Shown here in pieces: positions 1 to 5,573 of a stretch of DNA of 5,573 bases. Within the stretch, counting starts at the first letter, position 1. Every line of letters begins with the position of its first letter. The position numbers were made by a program, and so were the translations under genes. Source of the DNA: a bacterium (GTDB lineage Bacteria > Eremiobacterota > Eremiobacteria > Baltobacterales > Baltobacteraceae); NCBI GenBank assembly GCA_021781095.1, contig JAJXXM010000257.1:1-5573 (forward strand), written 5' to 3'. The notes under the pieces are model-generated. The model had not been told where the DNA came from, did not search any database, and saw only the letters and a list, made by a program, of their open reading frames with translations.

Positions 1-2196
1 CTCGGCTAATGCAACGTTTACTCCCGAACGTGCGACCGCGCCTTCGACGAATTTTTGCCGGTAAACAGGGATCTTCTCCTTCTGTTTTTTCCCCATGACC
101 TTGCGCAATTCATCGGCTTCGCCCATCGTGAAACCAGCGAAGTCGCGCGCGATCTGCATGACTTGTTCTTGATAGCACGCGATCGAGTAGGTCTCGGCGA
201 GGATCGGTTCGAGAATCGGGTGGAGATAGGTCGGCTTCTGACGCCCGTGCTTGATCGCGATGTACTGCGGAATCCAGTCCATCGGACCCGGACGATAGAG
301 TGCAACCAAAGCGATGATATCTTCGAAGCGTGACGGGCGCAGCTCGGTGCAGACCCGCTTCATGCCCTCGCTTTCCAACTGAAAGACGCCGGCAGTCTCT
401 CCGCGCGAGAGCATCTCGAAGGTCGCACGGTCGTCGAGCGGGATGCCCTCGAGCGAAAACTTCGCGTCGCCGGTGCGCCGAATCTCGCGCACCGCGGCAT
501 GCATGACCGTCAAGTTGCGCAAGCCGAGAAAATCCATCTTCAGCAGACCGATCTTCTCGATCCACGTCATGTCGTATTGCGTGTTGACGCCGCCGTCGTT
601 GAGTTTCACTAACGGCGCATGTTTGACCAACGGCTCTGCGCCGATGACGACGCCGGCCGCGTGCGTGCCGGCGCTTCGCGCCAATCCTTCGATGGCGCGT
701 GCGGTCTTGAGCAACTCGCGTATCTCCGGGCGCTGATCGTTGAGCATCTTCAACTCGGGAATCTGCTCGAGCGCGTCGCCGATCGTCATTCCACCGGGCC
801 CCGATGGAATGAGCTTTGCGATTTTATCGACCTCAGGGAGCGGAACCCCTAACGCTCTCCCGGCATCGCGTACCGCCGCTCGCGCCAGCATTTTCCCGAA
901 CGTGACGATCTGTGCGACGCGATCCTCGCCGTATTTTTCGCGAACGTAGGCAATGACTTCGTCGCGCCGTTCGACGCAAAAATCCGTGTCGATATCGGGC
1001 ATCGAGATGCGATCGGGGTTGAGAAAGCGCTCGAAAATAAGGTTGAAGCGCAATGGATCGAGATCGGTGATGCGCAGCGAGTAGGCGACGATCGATCCGA
1101 CCGCCGAGCCGCGCCCCGGGCCGACTGGAATATCGCGATCGCGCGCAAACTTGATAAAATCCCACACGATCAGAAAATAGGACGCAAAGCCCATTTTCGT
1201 GATGATCGAGAGTTCGTAATCGAGTCGCTCGCGCAGTGACGGATCGTCGGCGACGCGCGCTTCCCCGTACCGTTCGATCAACCCGCGTTCGCAGAGCCCA
1301 CGCAAATAGGAGGCGTCGTCGTGGCCGGTGAGATCGCCCTCGGGCACGGGGTAATGCGGCAGGTGAAAAACGCGCTCGGGAATGCGCATGTCGATGCGTT
1401 TGGCGATCGCCACCGTGTTTTCAACGGCCTCGGGAAGATCTTTCCACAGCTCGGCCATCTCTTCGGCGGATTTGACGTAGAACTGATCGCCGTGGAACTT
1501 CATCCGGCTCGTGTCGGCGACGGTCTTTCCCGTCTGGATGCAGAGCAACACGTCGTGCGCGGGGGCGTCGCGTTGCGTGAGATAGTGTGAATCGTTCGTC
1601 GCCACGATTGGAAGATCGAGCTCGCGCGCAACCTCGACCAAGCCCTTGTTGATGAGGTCTTCTTCGGGCATCCCATGGCGCATCACTTCGATGTAAAATC
1701 GGTCGCCGAAAATATCGTGAAATTGCTTCGCATTTCGCACCGCGCGCTCGCGATCGCCGGCGAGCAACGGCGCGGCAACCATTCCCGACATGCAGCCCGA
1801 GAGAACGATCAAGCCGTCGTTATATTCTTCCAGCAGGCCCATGTCGATCCGCGGCTTGTAATAAAAGCCCTCGAGAAAGCCTTTGGAGATCAACGTGCTC
1901 AGGTTGCGGTAGCCCGTCGGATCGGCAGCAAGAAGGGTGACGTGAGCCTCGTCGCGGACGCTGCGATCGAGCCTGCCGCGGGGCGCGATATAGGCCTCGC
2001 AGCCCAAAATCGGCGTGAGGCGATGTTCGCGAGCCGCGTAGTAGAACTCCATCGCGCCGTACATAACGCCGTGGTCGGTCAGCGCAACGGCGGGAGCGCC
2101 ATCCTCGGCGCTACGGCGGCAGAGATCGTCGACCCGGCAGGCCCCGTCAAGCAGGGAGTATTCCGAGTGAACGTGGAGATGAACGAACTGACTCAA
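1..2196 (-). CDS. dnaE: DNA polymerase III subunit alpha (DnaE), N-terminal 732 residues, cut by the window edge
   Basis: Replicative C-family DNA polymerase that extends the new strand in the Pol III holoenzyme. The frame is open from a TTG at 2196 to base 1 with no stop or frameshift (732 codons). The PHP domain (about 1-280) begins HLHVHSEYSLLDG and carries LTDHG (38-43), GCEAY (65-69), LSGC (132-135) and NDSHY (201-205). The palm follows, with GPGRGSAVGS (359-368) and the catalytic aspartates D401 and D403 in PDIDTDF. The third catalytic aspartate is D555 in KMDFLGL. These numbers coincide with those of E. coli DnaE as I remember them. Fingers motifs include FQLES, ALYRPGP, YQEQVMQIA (675-683) and GEADELRKVMGKK. 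The segment before YQEQVM reads YSIAC, where YG(I/V)(I/M)(V/L) is commoner. The family is usually about 1,150 residues, so the rest of the fingers, beta-clamp-binding and OB domains lie beyond base 1. It is DnaE rather than PolC, because no exonuclease domain is inserted after the PHP domain. Transcribed divergently from the cyclase. Confidence 0.97.
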   Translation of the reverse strand, partial: MSQFVHLHVHSEYSLLDGACRVDDLCRRSAEDGAPAVALTDHGVMYGAMEFYYAAREHRLTPILGCEAYIAPRGRLDRSVRDEAHVTLLAADPTGYRNLSTLISKGFLEGFYYKPRIDMGLLEEYNDGLIVLSGCMSGMVAAPLLAGDRERAVRNAKQFHDIFGDRFYIEVMRHGMPEEDLINKGLVEVARELDLPIVATNDSHYLTQRDAPAHDVLLCIQTGKTVADTSRMKFHGDQFYVKSAEEMAELWKDLPEAVENTVAIAKRIDMRIPERVFHLPHYPVPEGDLTGHDDASYLRGLCERGLIERYGEARVADDPSLRERLDYELSIITKMGFASYFLIVWDFIKFARDRDIPVGPGRGSAVGSIVAYSLRITDLDPLRFNLIFERFLNPDRISMPDIDTDFCVERRDEVIAYVREKYGEDRVAQIVTFGKMLARAAVRDAGRALGVPLPEVDKIAKLIPSGPGGMTIGDALEQIPELKMLNDQRPEIRELLKTARAIEGLARSAGTHAAGVVIGAEPLVKHAPLVKLNDGGVNTQYDMTWIEKIGLLKMDFLGLRNLTVMHAAVREIRRTGDAKFSLEGIPLDDRATFEMLSRGETAGVFQLESEGMKRVCTELRPSRFEDIIALVALYRPGPMDWIPQYIAIKHGRQKPTYLHPILEPILAETYSIACYQEQVMQIARDFAGFTMGEADELRKVMGKKQKEKIPVYRQKFVEGAVARSGVNVALAE

Positions 2197-2259
2197 CCTA
2201 TACAAACCCTTAACACGAGCTACCTAAACTTCTACACATGCCTGACGTAACCTTAAGAG
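2197..2259. promoter_or_regulatory. Divergent intergenic region between dnaE and the cyclase gene
   Basis: This short gap must hold the 5' ends of two divergent transcripts, and it is more AT-rich than its surroundings. A TATACA hexamer at 2199-2204 (plus strand) resembles a -10 box, but no matching -35 box stands 16-18 bp upstream, so I do not call a promoter. The same eight bases, TATACAAA, recur at 3479-3486 upstream of sdhA. The first 12 codons of the cyclase frame may also belong to this leader if translation begins at the GTG at 2296. Confidence 0.5.
2207..2211 (-). promoter_or_regulatory. Probable ribosome binding site of dnaE, deciding a TTG start
   Basis: On the minus strand AAGGG lies 10 nt before the TTG at 2196-2194. 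The frame has a stop (TAG) at 2226-2224. Between that stop and the conserved HLHVHSEYS motif there is no ATG or GTG, only TTG codons at 2205 and 2196. The TTG at 2205 is one base from this site, too close, so 2196 is preferred. The protein then starts MSQFVHLHVHSEYS, the usual distance of the PHP motif from the N-terminus in this family. Confidence 0.55.
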
Positions 2260-3426
2260 ATGGAGAGTAGCCTCTCCCCCGGCGAGGCTGGGAGCGTGCT
2301 GTCATCCTCCGACCCCGAGGCCCTTGCCGAGGAGGTCGCTCGTTTGCGTTCGCGACTAGCGATGGTCGAAGCCGAGAGAGATGAATACGCCGCACAGAAC
2401 GCGGAACTCTTCGTCCTCCAGCAAGTTTTCACGACGCTGAATTCCACGCTCGAAATCAACGATATTCTCTCGACGGTTATGCGCGGCGTGAGCGAGGCGC
2501 TCCACTTCAAGCGCGTGATTCTCTTCGATGCCATCGAAGGCGGCAGTCTCATCCGACGCCTTGAATGCGACAGTTCGGGAACCGTCCTCCACGCAACCGA
2601 TCCGCGAGAGTATCGCTCGCCCTCGACGATGGACGATCTCGTTTCGCGCAGCGTCGAGCTCGCCTTCGGGAACGAGGGCGATCCCGACCGCCCCTTAGAG
2701 GACGGGCGCGGGCCATACTGCGCGGTGCCGTTGATCGCCCGCGAGATCGTTCGCGGTATTCTCTATGCCGATGCCCCTCCGGGCGAAGAGGTCTCTGAGA
2801 ACCAGCTCCGGATGATGCTCGATTTCGCCTCCCAGGCCGCCGTCGCCGTCGAGAACGCGCGCCTCCACGAAGAGACACGGCGCTTGCTTGAAGAATCGCA
2901 GCGGCTCGCACTCACCGATAGCCTCACCGGCATTCCCAACCGCCGAGCGCTCAACGAGATGCTCGACCGCGAACTGCACACCGCCGAGCGCTACGATACC
3001 CCGTTTGCTTTCGTCATCCTCGATCTCGACGACCTCAAGAAAATCAACGATACCGGCGGTCACGGCCTCGGCGACCTCGCGCTCAAGCGCTTCGCCCAGG
3101 TGTTGAAAAAGAACGCTCGCAAGGTGGACATTATCGCTCGCTACGCCGGCGACGAATTCGTACTCGTGATGGCACAGAGCGACCGCGAGCATGCCCAACA
3201 GGGCGTCCAGCGCATGCTCGCAGCGATGCGCCGCAGCGGCCTCTCCACCTCGATCGGCGTCTCGATGTTCCCGACCGACGGCGTCGACGGCCAGACGCTC
3301 TTCCATGCCGCCGACGAAGCGCTCTACAAGGCGAAGCAGCGGGGGAAAAACTGTTACGTCTTCTTCGAGCGCAAAAAGGGCCTCGAAAACGAACCGCTCC
3401 CCTCGCCCGAAGGCGGCGCAGCCTAG
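2260..3426 (+). CDS. Soluble GAF-GGDEF protein, probable diguanylate cyclase (AGDEF variant)
   Basis: Predicted to make cyclic di-GMP from two GTP in the cytoplasm; 388 residues with no signal peptide or membrane segment. Domains in order: a charged coiled coil (about 19-57), a GAF sensor domain (about 55-203, ending in the typical [14 protein letters not shown]), a short signalling helix (204-216) and a GGDEF domain (about 217-370). The GGDEF domain has [12 protein letters not shown] (218-229), [10 protein letters not shown] (255-264, metal and GTP contacts), RYAGDEF (294-300), SIGVSMFP (331-338) and [14 protein letters not shown] (351-364). The signature is AGDEF, not GGDEF; the metal-binding D298 and E299 are kept. 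RKVD at 287-290 is the RxxD product-inhibition site, five residues before the signature. No EAL or HD-GYP domain is present. The GAF ligand is unknown. The ATG at 2260 gives the longest frame but only AAGAG directly abuts it; an in-frame GTG at 2296 has GAGG 8 nt upstream and may be the true start, giving 376 residues. The last 17 residues look disordered. Confidence 0.92.
   Translation: MESSLSPGEAGSVLSSSDPEALAEEVARLRSRLAMVEAERDEYAAQNAELFVLQQVFTTLNSTLEINDILSTVMRGVSEALHFKRVILFDAIEGGSLIRRLECDSSGTVLHATDPREYRSPSTMDDLVSRSVELAFGNEGDPDRPLEDGRGPYCAVPLIAREIVRGILYADAPPGEEVSENQLRMMLDFASQAAVAVENARLHEETRRLLEESQRLALTDSLTGIPNRRALNEMLDRELHTAERYDTPFAFVILDLDDLKKINDTGGHGLGDLALKRFAQVLKKNARKVDIIARYAGDEFVLVMAQSDREHAQQGVQRMLAAMRRSGLSTSIGVSMFPTDGVDGQTLFHAADEALYKAKQRGKNCYVFFERKKGLENEPLPSPEGGAA
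2262..2277 (+). other. Short hairpin at the 5' end of the cyclase gene
   Basis: GGAGAG (2262-2267) and CTCTCC (2272-2277) form a perfect 6-bp stem with the loop TAGC. It begins in the third base of the ATG codon at 2260. If translation starts at 2296 it lies wholly in the leader. It could equally be a chance palindrome, since 6-bp stems are common. The main reason to list it is the matching hairpin before sdhA. Confidence 0.35.
2270..2282 (+). repeat. 13-bp direct repeat, copy 1 (GCCTCTCCCCCGG)
   Basis: Identical to 3496-3508. Both copies are on the plus strand, each overlaps the 3' arm of a small hairpin, and each is followed 10-13 nt later by a GTG (2296 here). A 13-base exact match placed in the same way at two 5' ends is unlikely to be pure chance, though the sequence is low in complexity. 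Confidence 0.6.
2284..2287 (+). promoter_or_regulatory. Possible ribosome binding site for an internal GTG start of the cyclase gene
   Basis: GAGG lies 8 nt before an in-frame GTG at 2296-2298 (residue 13 of the longest frame). This is better placed than anything before the ATG at 2260. Starting here removes only a Ser/Gly/Glu-rich stretch and keeps the coiled coil and GAF domain whole. The arrangement of hairpin, GCCTCTCCCCCGG, purine-rich site and GTG mirrors the sdhA leader. Confidence 0.4.
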
Positions 3427-3438
3427 TCCTCCATTGCC

Positions 3439-3459
3439 TTCCCGACCAAGGTCGTGGGG
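3439..3459 (+). other. Weak stem-loop after the cyclase gene
   Basis: Located 12 bases after the cyclase stop. CGAC (3443-3446) pairs with GTCG (3451-3454) around the loop CAAG. Past a bulged T at 3455 the stem extends with two C-G and two T-G pairs. No run of T follows (the sequence continues TTGGTGCT), so it is not a convincing intrinsic terminator, and read-through from the cyclase into sdhAB remains possible. Confidence 0.2.
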
Positions 3460-3485
3460 TTGGTGCTACGCACGGAGGTATACAA

Positions 3486-3501
3486 AGAGGCAAACGCCTC
3501 T
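3486..3501 (+). other. Hairpin in the sdhA 5' leader
   Basis: AGAGGC (3486-3491) and GCCTCT (3496-3501) form a perfect 6-bp stem with the loop AAAC. CCCCC follows, then the sdhA ribosome binding site at 3507. With no T run it is not a terminator. Its 3' arm begins the 13-bp repeat shared with the cyclase 5' end. The C-rich strand could also pair with purines upstream (GGAG at 3474-3477, GGGG at 3456-3459), so alternative folds exist. A role in sdhA translation or mRNA stability is inference. Confidence 0.45.
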
Positions 3502-3508
3502 CCCCCGG
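3496..3508 (+). repeat. 13-bp direct repeat, copy 2 (GCCTCTCCCCCGG)
   Basis: Second exact copy of the sequence at 2270-2282. Its last two bases are the first two of the sdhA ribosome binding site (GGAAAGG), and the GTG start of sdhA follows 10 nt after its end. No longer identity extends on either side. Confidence 0.6.
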
Positions 3509-3513
3509 AAAGG
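3507..3513 (+). promoter_or_regulatory. Ribosome binding site of sdhA, supporting a GTG start
   Basis: GGAAAGG lies 5 nt before the GTG at 3519-3521. That start places the dinucleotide-binding motif [10 protein letters not shown] at residues 6-15, as expected for the N-terminus of a soluble flavoprotein subunit. Confidence 0.7.
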
Positions 3514-3518
3514 TCAAC

Positions 3519-5204
3519 GTGATCAAGCACGACGTCGTCGTCATCGGTGGCGGTCTAGCAGGTATGCGCGCAGCGGTTGAAGCAGCCGAGCGCGGAGCGG
3601 ACGTAGCCATCGTCTCTAAAATGCACCCGGTTCGCAGCCATTCGGGCGCCGCTCAGGGCGGCATCAACGCCGCACTCGGCAACCGCGAGGAGGACTCCCC
3701 GGCGAGCCACACCTTCGATACCGTTAAGGGCTCGGATTATCTCGGCGATCAAGACGCGATCGCGGCGATGTGCGAGGATGCGCCAAAACAGATTATTTGG
3801 CTCGAGCACCGCGGCTGCATCTTCTCGCGCCTCCCCGACGGCCGGATCGCCCAGCGCCCCTTCGGCGGCGCCGGCGCACCGCGCACCTGTTACTCGGCCG
3901 ACGTGACCGGCCTCGTGATCCTGCATACATTGTGGGAGCAACTCGAACGCTTCGGCGTCAAGGTGTACGAAGAGTATTTCTGCACCGCATTGGCGATCGA
4001 AGATGGTATCGGCGCGGGTGTCGTGGCCTACAACATGCGCAACGGCGAGTTGGAACTAATCTCGGCGAAGGCGACAATTTTCGCGACCGGCGGCGCCGGT
4101 CGTATGTATACCAAGACGACGAACGGTTATGCCTCGACCGCCGACGGCATGTCGATCGCTTATAAAGCCGGCATCCCGATGATGGATATGGAGTTCTTGC
4201 AATTCCATCCCACCACGCTCAAAGAAAACGGCGTGTTGATGACCGAGGGCGCGCGCGGCGAAGGCGCTTATCTCCTCAACTCCGAGGGCGAGCGCTTCAT
4301 GTTCAAATACGCGCCGAATAAAGGCGAGCTCGCCTCGCGCGACGTCGTTTCGCGCGCTGAGTGGACCGAAATTCTCGAAGGACGCGGCGTCGACGGCTGC
4401 GTGCTCCTCGATATGCGCCATCTCGGTCGCGAAAAAATTCTCGAACGCTTACCGCAAATTCGCGAACTCGCGCTCGATGCAACCGGCAAAGATGCCATCG
4501 ACGATCCGATTCCGATTCTTCCCGGAGCACATTACACGATGGGCGGAATCGAGACCGACAAGTTCGGCGCGACCCGCGTCCCCGGCGTCTACGCGGCGGG
4601 TGAATGCGCGTGTGTGAGCGTTCACGGTTCGAATCGTCTCGGCGGCAACTCGCTGCTCGACACGATCGTCTTCGGCGCCCGCGCGGCAGCGCACGCCGTC
4701 GATTACATCAAATCGGTCGGCGAAGTTCGCCCCTCGACGAAAACGTTGCAATCCGAGAAGGATCGCATCGCAGCGTTACTCGCGCGCAGTAAGGGAACGC
4801 GCGCACCGATCCTTCGTCGGAAGATGAATGAGACGATGAGCGCCAACACCTTTATCTTCCGGAACGAAAAAGATCTCGCTTCGGGCGTTGCCGATCTCGA
4901 AGCGGTCCGCAAAGAGTTCGACGAGTCGGTGATCGTCATGGATAAATCGAAGACCTTCAATACCGATCTCGTCTCGACGTTCGAAACCGACTTCCTCATC
5001 GATGCGGCGCTCTGCCTCGCGAAGGGTGCGTTGGAACGGAAAGAATCGCGCGGCGCGCAATCGCGCACCGATTACCCCGAGCGCGACGATGCCAATTGGC
5101 TGAAGCACACCCTCGCCTTCCGGCAAGAGAACGCCCTGCCGCGATTAGACTACTCGCGGGCCGTCAAGATCACCGATTTCAAGCCCGAAGTGAGGAGCTA
5201 CTAA
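3519..5204 (+). CDS. sdhA: Succinate dehydrogenase/fumarate reductase flavoprotein subunit
   Basis: FAD-bearing catalytic subunit of respiratory complex II, interconverting succinate and fumarate at the membrane face; 561 residues, slightly shorter than typical SdhA/FrdA (about 580-600). [14 protein letters not shown] (6-19) is the FAD-binding Rossmann motif. H41 in [10 protein letters not shown] is the expected covalent FAD attachment site. QFHPTTL (228-234, H230), [10 protein letters not shown] (241-250), R274 in SRDVVSRA, H338 in HYTMGG and R373 in [11 protein letters not shown] supply the substrate-binding and proton-transfer residues of the family. ESRGA and [12 protein letters not shown] near the C-terminus are also typical, but the histidine normal after SRGA is Q514. 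L-aspartate oxidase (NadB) is a relative; the RSHS flavinylation context and the adjoining Fe-S subunit favour Sdh/Frd. Direction (succinate oxidation or fumarate reduction) cannot be told from sequence. It overlaps sdhB by one base, so the two are translationally coupled. No cytochrome b anchor gene precedes it. Confidence 0.97.
   Translation: MIKHDVVVIGGGLAGMRAAVEAAERGADVAIVSKMHPVRSHSGAAQGGINAALGNREEDSPASHTFDTVKGSDYLGDQDAIAAMCEDAPKQIIWLEHRGCIFSRLPDGRIAQRPFGGAGAPRTCYSADVTGLVILHTLWEQLERFGVKVYEEYFCTALAIEDGIGAGVVAYNMRNGELELISAKATIFATGGAGRMYTKTTNGYASTADGMSIAYKAGIPMMDMEFLQFHPTTLKENGVLMTEGARGEGAYLLNSEGERFMFKYAPNKGELASRDVVSRAEWTEILEGRGVDGCVLLDMRHLGREKILERLPQIRELALDATGKDAIDDPIPILPGAHYTMGGIETDKFGATRVPGVYAAGECACVSVHGSNRLGGNSLLDTIVFGARAAAHAVDYIKSVGEVRPSTKTLQSEKDRIAALLARSKGTRAPILRRKMNETMSANTFIFRNEKDLASGVADLEAVRKEFDESVIVMDKSKTFNTDLVSTFETDFLIDAALCLAKGALERKESRGAQSRTDYPERDDANWLKHTLAFRQENALPRLDYSRAVKITDFKPEVRSY
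5192..5197 (+). promoter_or_regulatory. Ribosome binding site of sdhB inside the end of sdhA
   Basis: GAGGAG lies 6 nt before the ATG at 5204, within the last codons of sdhA. With the TAATG stop/start overlap it implies coupled translation and matched amounts of the two subunits. Confidence 0.8.
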
Positions 5205-5573
5205 TGGCGAAGATTAAGCTCGATATTTTTCGCTTCGACGAAGCAAAAGATAGCGTTCCCCACCGCGACGAGGTAACGGTCGATCTTCCCGAAACCACCA
5301 CGGTACTCGATGCCCTCGAGTACGCGAAGGCCGAGGTTGACGGTTCGATCTCGTTCCGTCGTTCGTGCCGTTCGGCGATCTGCGGCTCGTGCTCGATGAG
5401 CATCGGCGGCGTCACGTCGCTCGCCTGCAAGACGTCGTGCGGTTCGGCGATGGAAGAGGACGGCTCGGTCAAGATCGATCCGATGCCGAACTTCCAGCCG
5501 ATGAAAGACCTCGTCGTACATATGGATCCCTTCTGGGATAAATATGCGCGTCTGAAACCGTACCTGCAGCCGA
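5204..5573 (+). CDS. sdhB: Succinate dehydrogenase/fumarate reductase iron-sulfur subunit, N-terminal 123 residues, cut by the window edge
   Basis: Electron-transfer subunit that carries electrons from the SdhA flavin through Fe-S clusters towards the quinone site. The visible part is the plant-ferredoxin-like domain. C55, C60, C63 and C75 in SCRSAICGSC (54-63) and SLAC (72-75) have the C-x4-C-x2-C-x11-C spacing that binds the [2Fe-2S] cluster; all four ligands are cysteine. An extra cysteine, C79, follows closely. PMPNFQPMKDLVVHMDPFW (93-111) is the usual linker to the second domain. The C-terminal domain with the other two clusters lies beyond the window (family length about 230-330), so it cannot be seen whether the third cluster is [3Fe-4S] or [4Fe-4S]. 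The ATG at 5204 is supported by the GAGGAG site and the overlap with the sdhA stop. Confidence 0.95.
   Translation, partial: MAKIKLDIFRFDEAKDSVPHRDEVTVDLPETTTVLDALEYAKAEVDGSISFRRSCRSAICGSCSMSIGGVTSLACKTSCGSAMEEDGSVKIDPMPNFQPMKDLVVHMDPFWDKYARLKPYLQP

Noticed and set aside
110..565. 151-residue minus-strand frame overlapping dnaE in another phase
   Set aside because: The DnaE frame here contains D555 and the fingers motifs without interruption; the other frame is Arg-rich shadow sequence, not evidence of a frameshift.
2176..2204. Sigma-70-type promoter for the cyclase gene using TATACA at 2199
   Set aside because: No TTGACA-like hexamer is found at 16-18 bp spacing; the bases there are GAGATG or near it.
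1675..2250. 191-residue plus-strand open frame opposite dnaE
   Set aside because: It lies antisense to the conserved PHP domain, has no recognisable motif, and is the kind of shadow frame common in GC-rich coding DNA.
2238..2270. A 10-codon frame ([10 protein letters not shown]) overlapping the cyclase start, a possible leader peptide
   Set aside because: It has no Shine-Dalgarno site and no attenuator-like composition, and frames this short arise by chance. It would matter only if conserved in relatives.
2695..3306. 203-residue minus-strand open frame opposite the cyclase gene
   Set aside because: It mirrors the GGDEF coding frame, has no motif of its own and no plausible ribosome binding site context.
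3486..3506. Rho-independent terminator between the cyclase gene and sdhA
   Set aside because: The hairpin is followed by CCCCC and a ribosome binding site, not by a T run, and it sits directly before the sdhA start.

Overview
The window is bacterial chromosomal DNA of moderately high GC. It is densely coding, with frequent GCG, TCG and CGC codons. Four genes are visible, two of them cut by the window edges. I see no mobile element, tRNA, rRNA, CRISPR array or phage gene. The lineage cannot be fixed from the sequence. The codon style and protein flavour would suit a little-cultivated soil or environmental phylum such as Eremiobacterota, but that is only an impression.

Layout. Positions 1-2196 (minus strand) hold the first 732 residues of the replicative polymerase DnaE, starting at a TTG and running off the left edge. 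A compact divergent intergenic region of about 63 bp follows. Positions 2260-3426 (plus) encode a soluble coiled-coil/GAF/GGDEF protein, a probable diguanylate cyclase with an AGDEF active site and an intact RxxD inhibitory site. A 92-bp gap then leads to sdhA (3519-5204, plus), the flavoprotein of succinate dehydrogenase/fumarate reductase. This overlaps by one base (TAATG) the start of sdhB (5204 onward), the iron-sulfur subunit, which is cut at the right edge after its [2Fe-2S] segment.

How the parts relate. SdhA and SdhB form the catalytic dimer that oxidises succinate (or reduces fumarate) and passes electrons through FAD and Fe-S clusters towards quinone. No membrane-anchor gene lies upstream, so sdhA appears to be the first sdh gene and the anchor should be downstream or elsewhere. 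The cyclase reads in the same direction as sdhAB and could be co-transcribed with it. A link between c-di-GMP and respiration is speculative.

The least expected signal is a 13-bp exact repeat (2270-2282 and 3496-3508). In both places it forms the 3' side of a short hairpin and is followed by a Shine-Dalgarno-like sequence and an in-frame GTG. The second GTG is the sdhA start. The first lies 12 codons inside the longest cyclase frame and may be the real cyclase start. This could be a shared 5' leader element. Apart from this, the window looks like ordinary core genome, and I found no convincing new multi-gene system.
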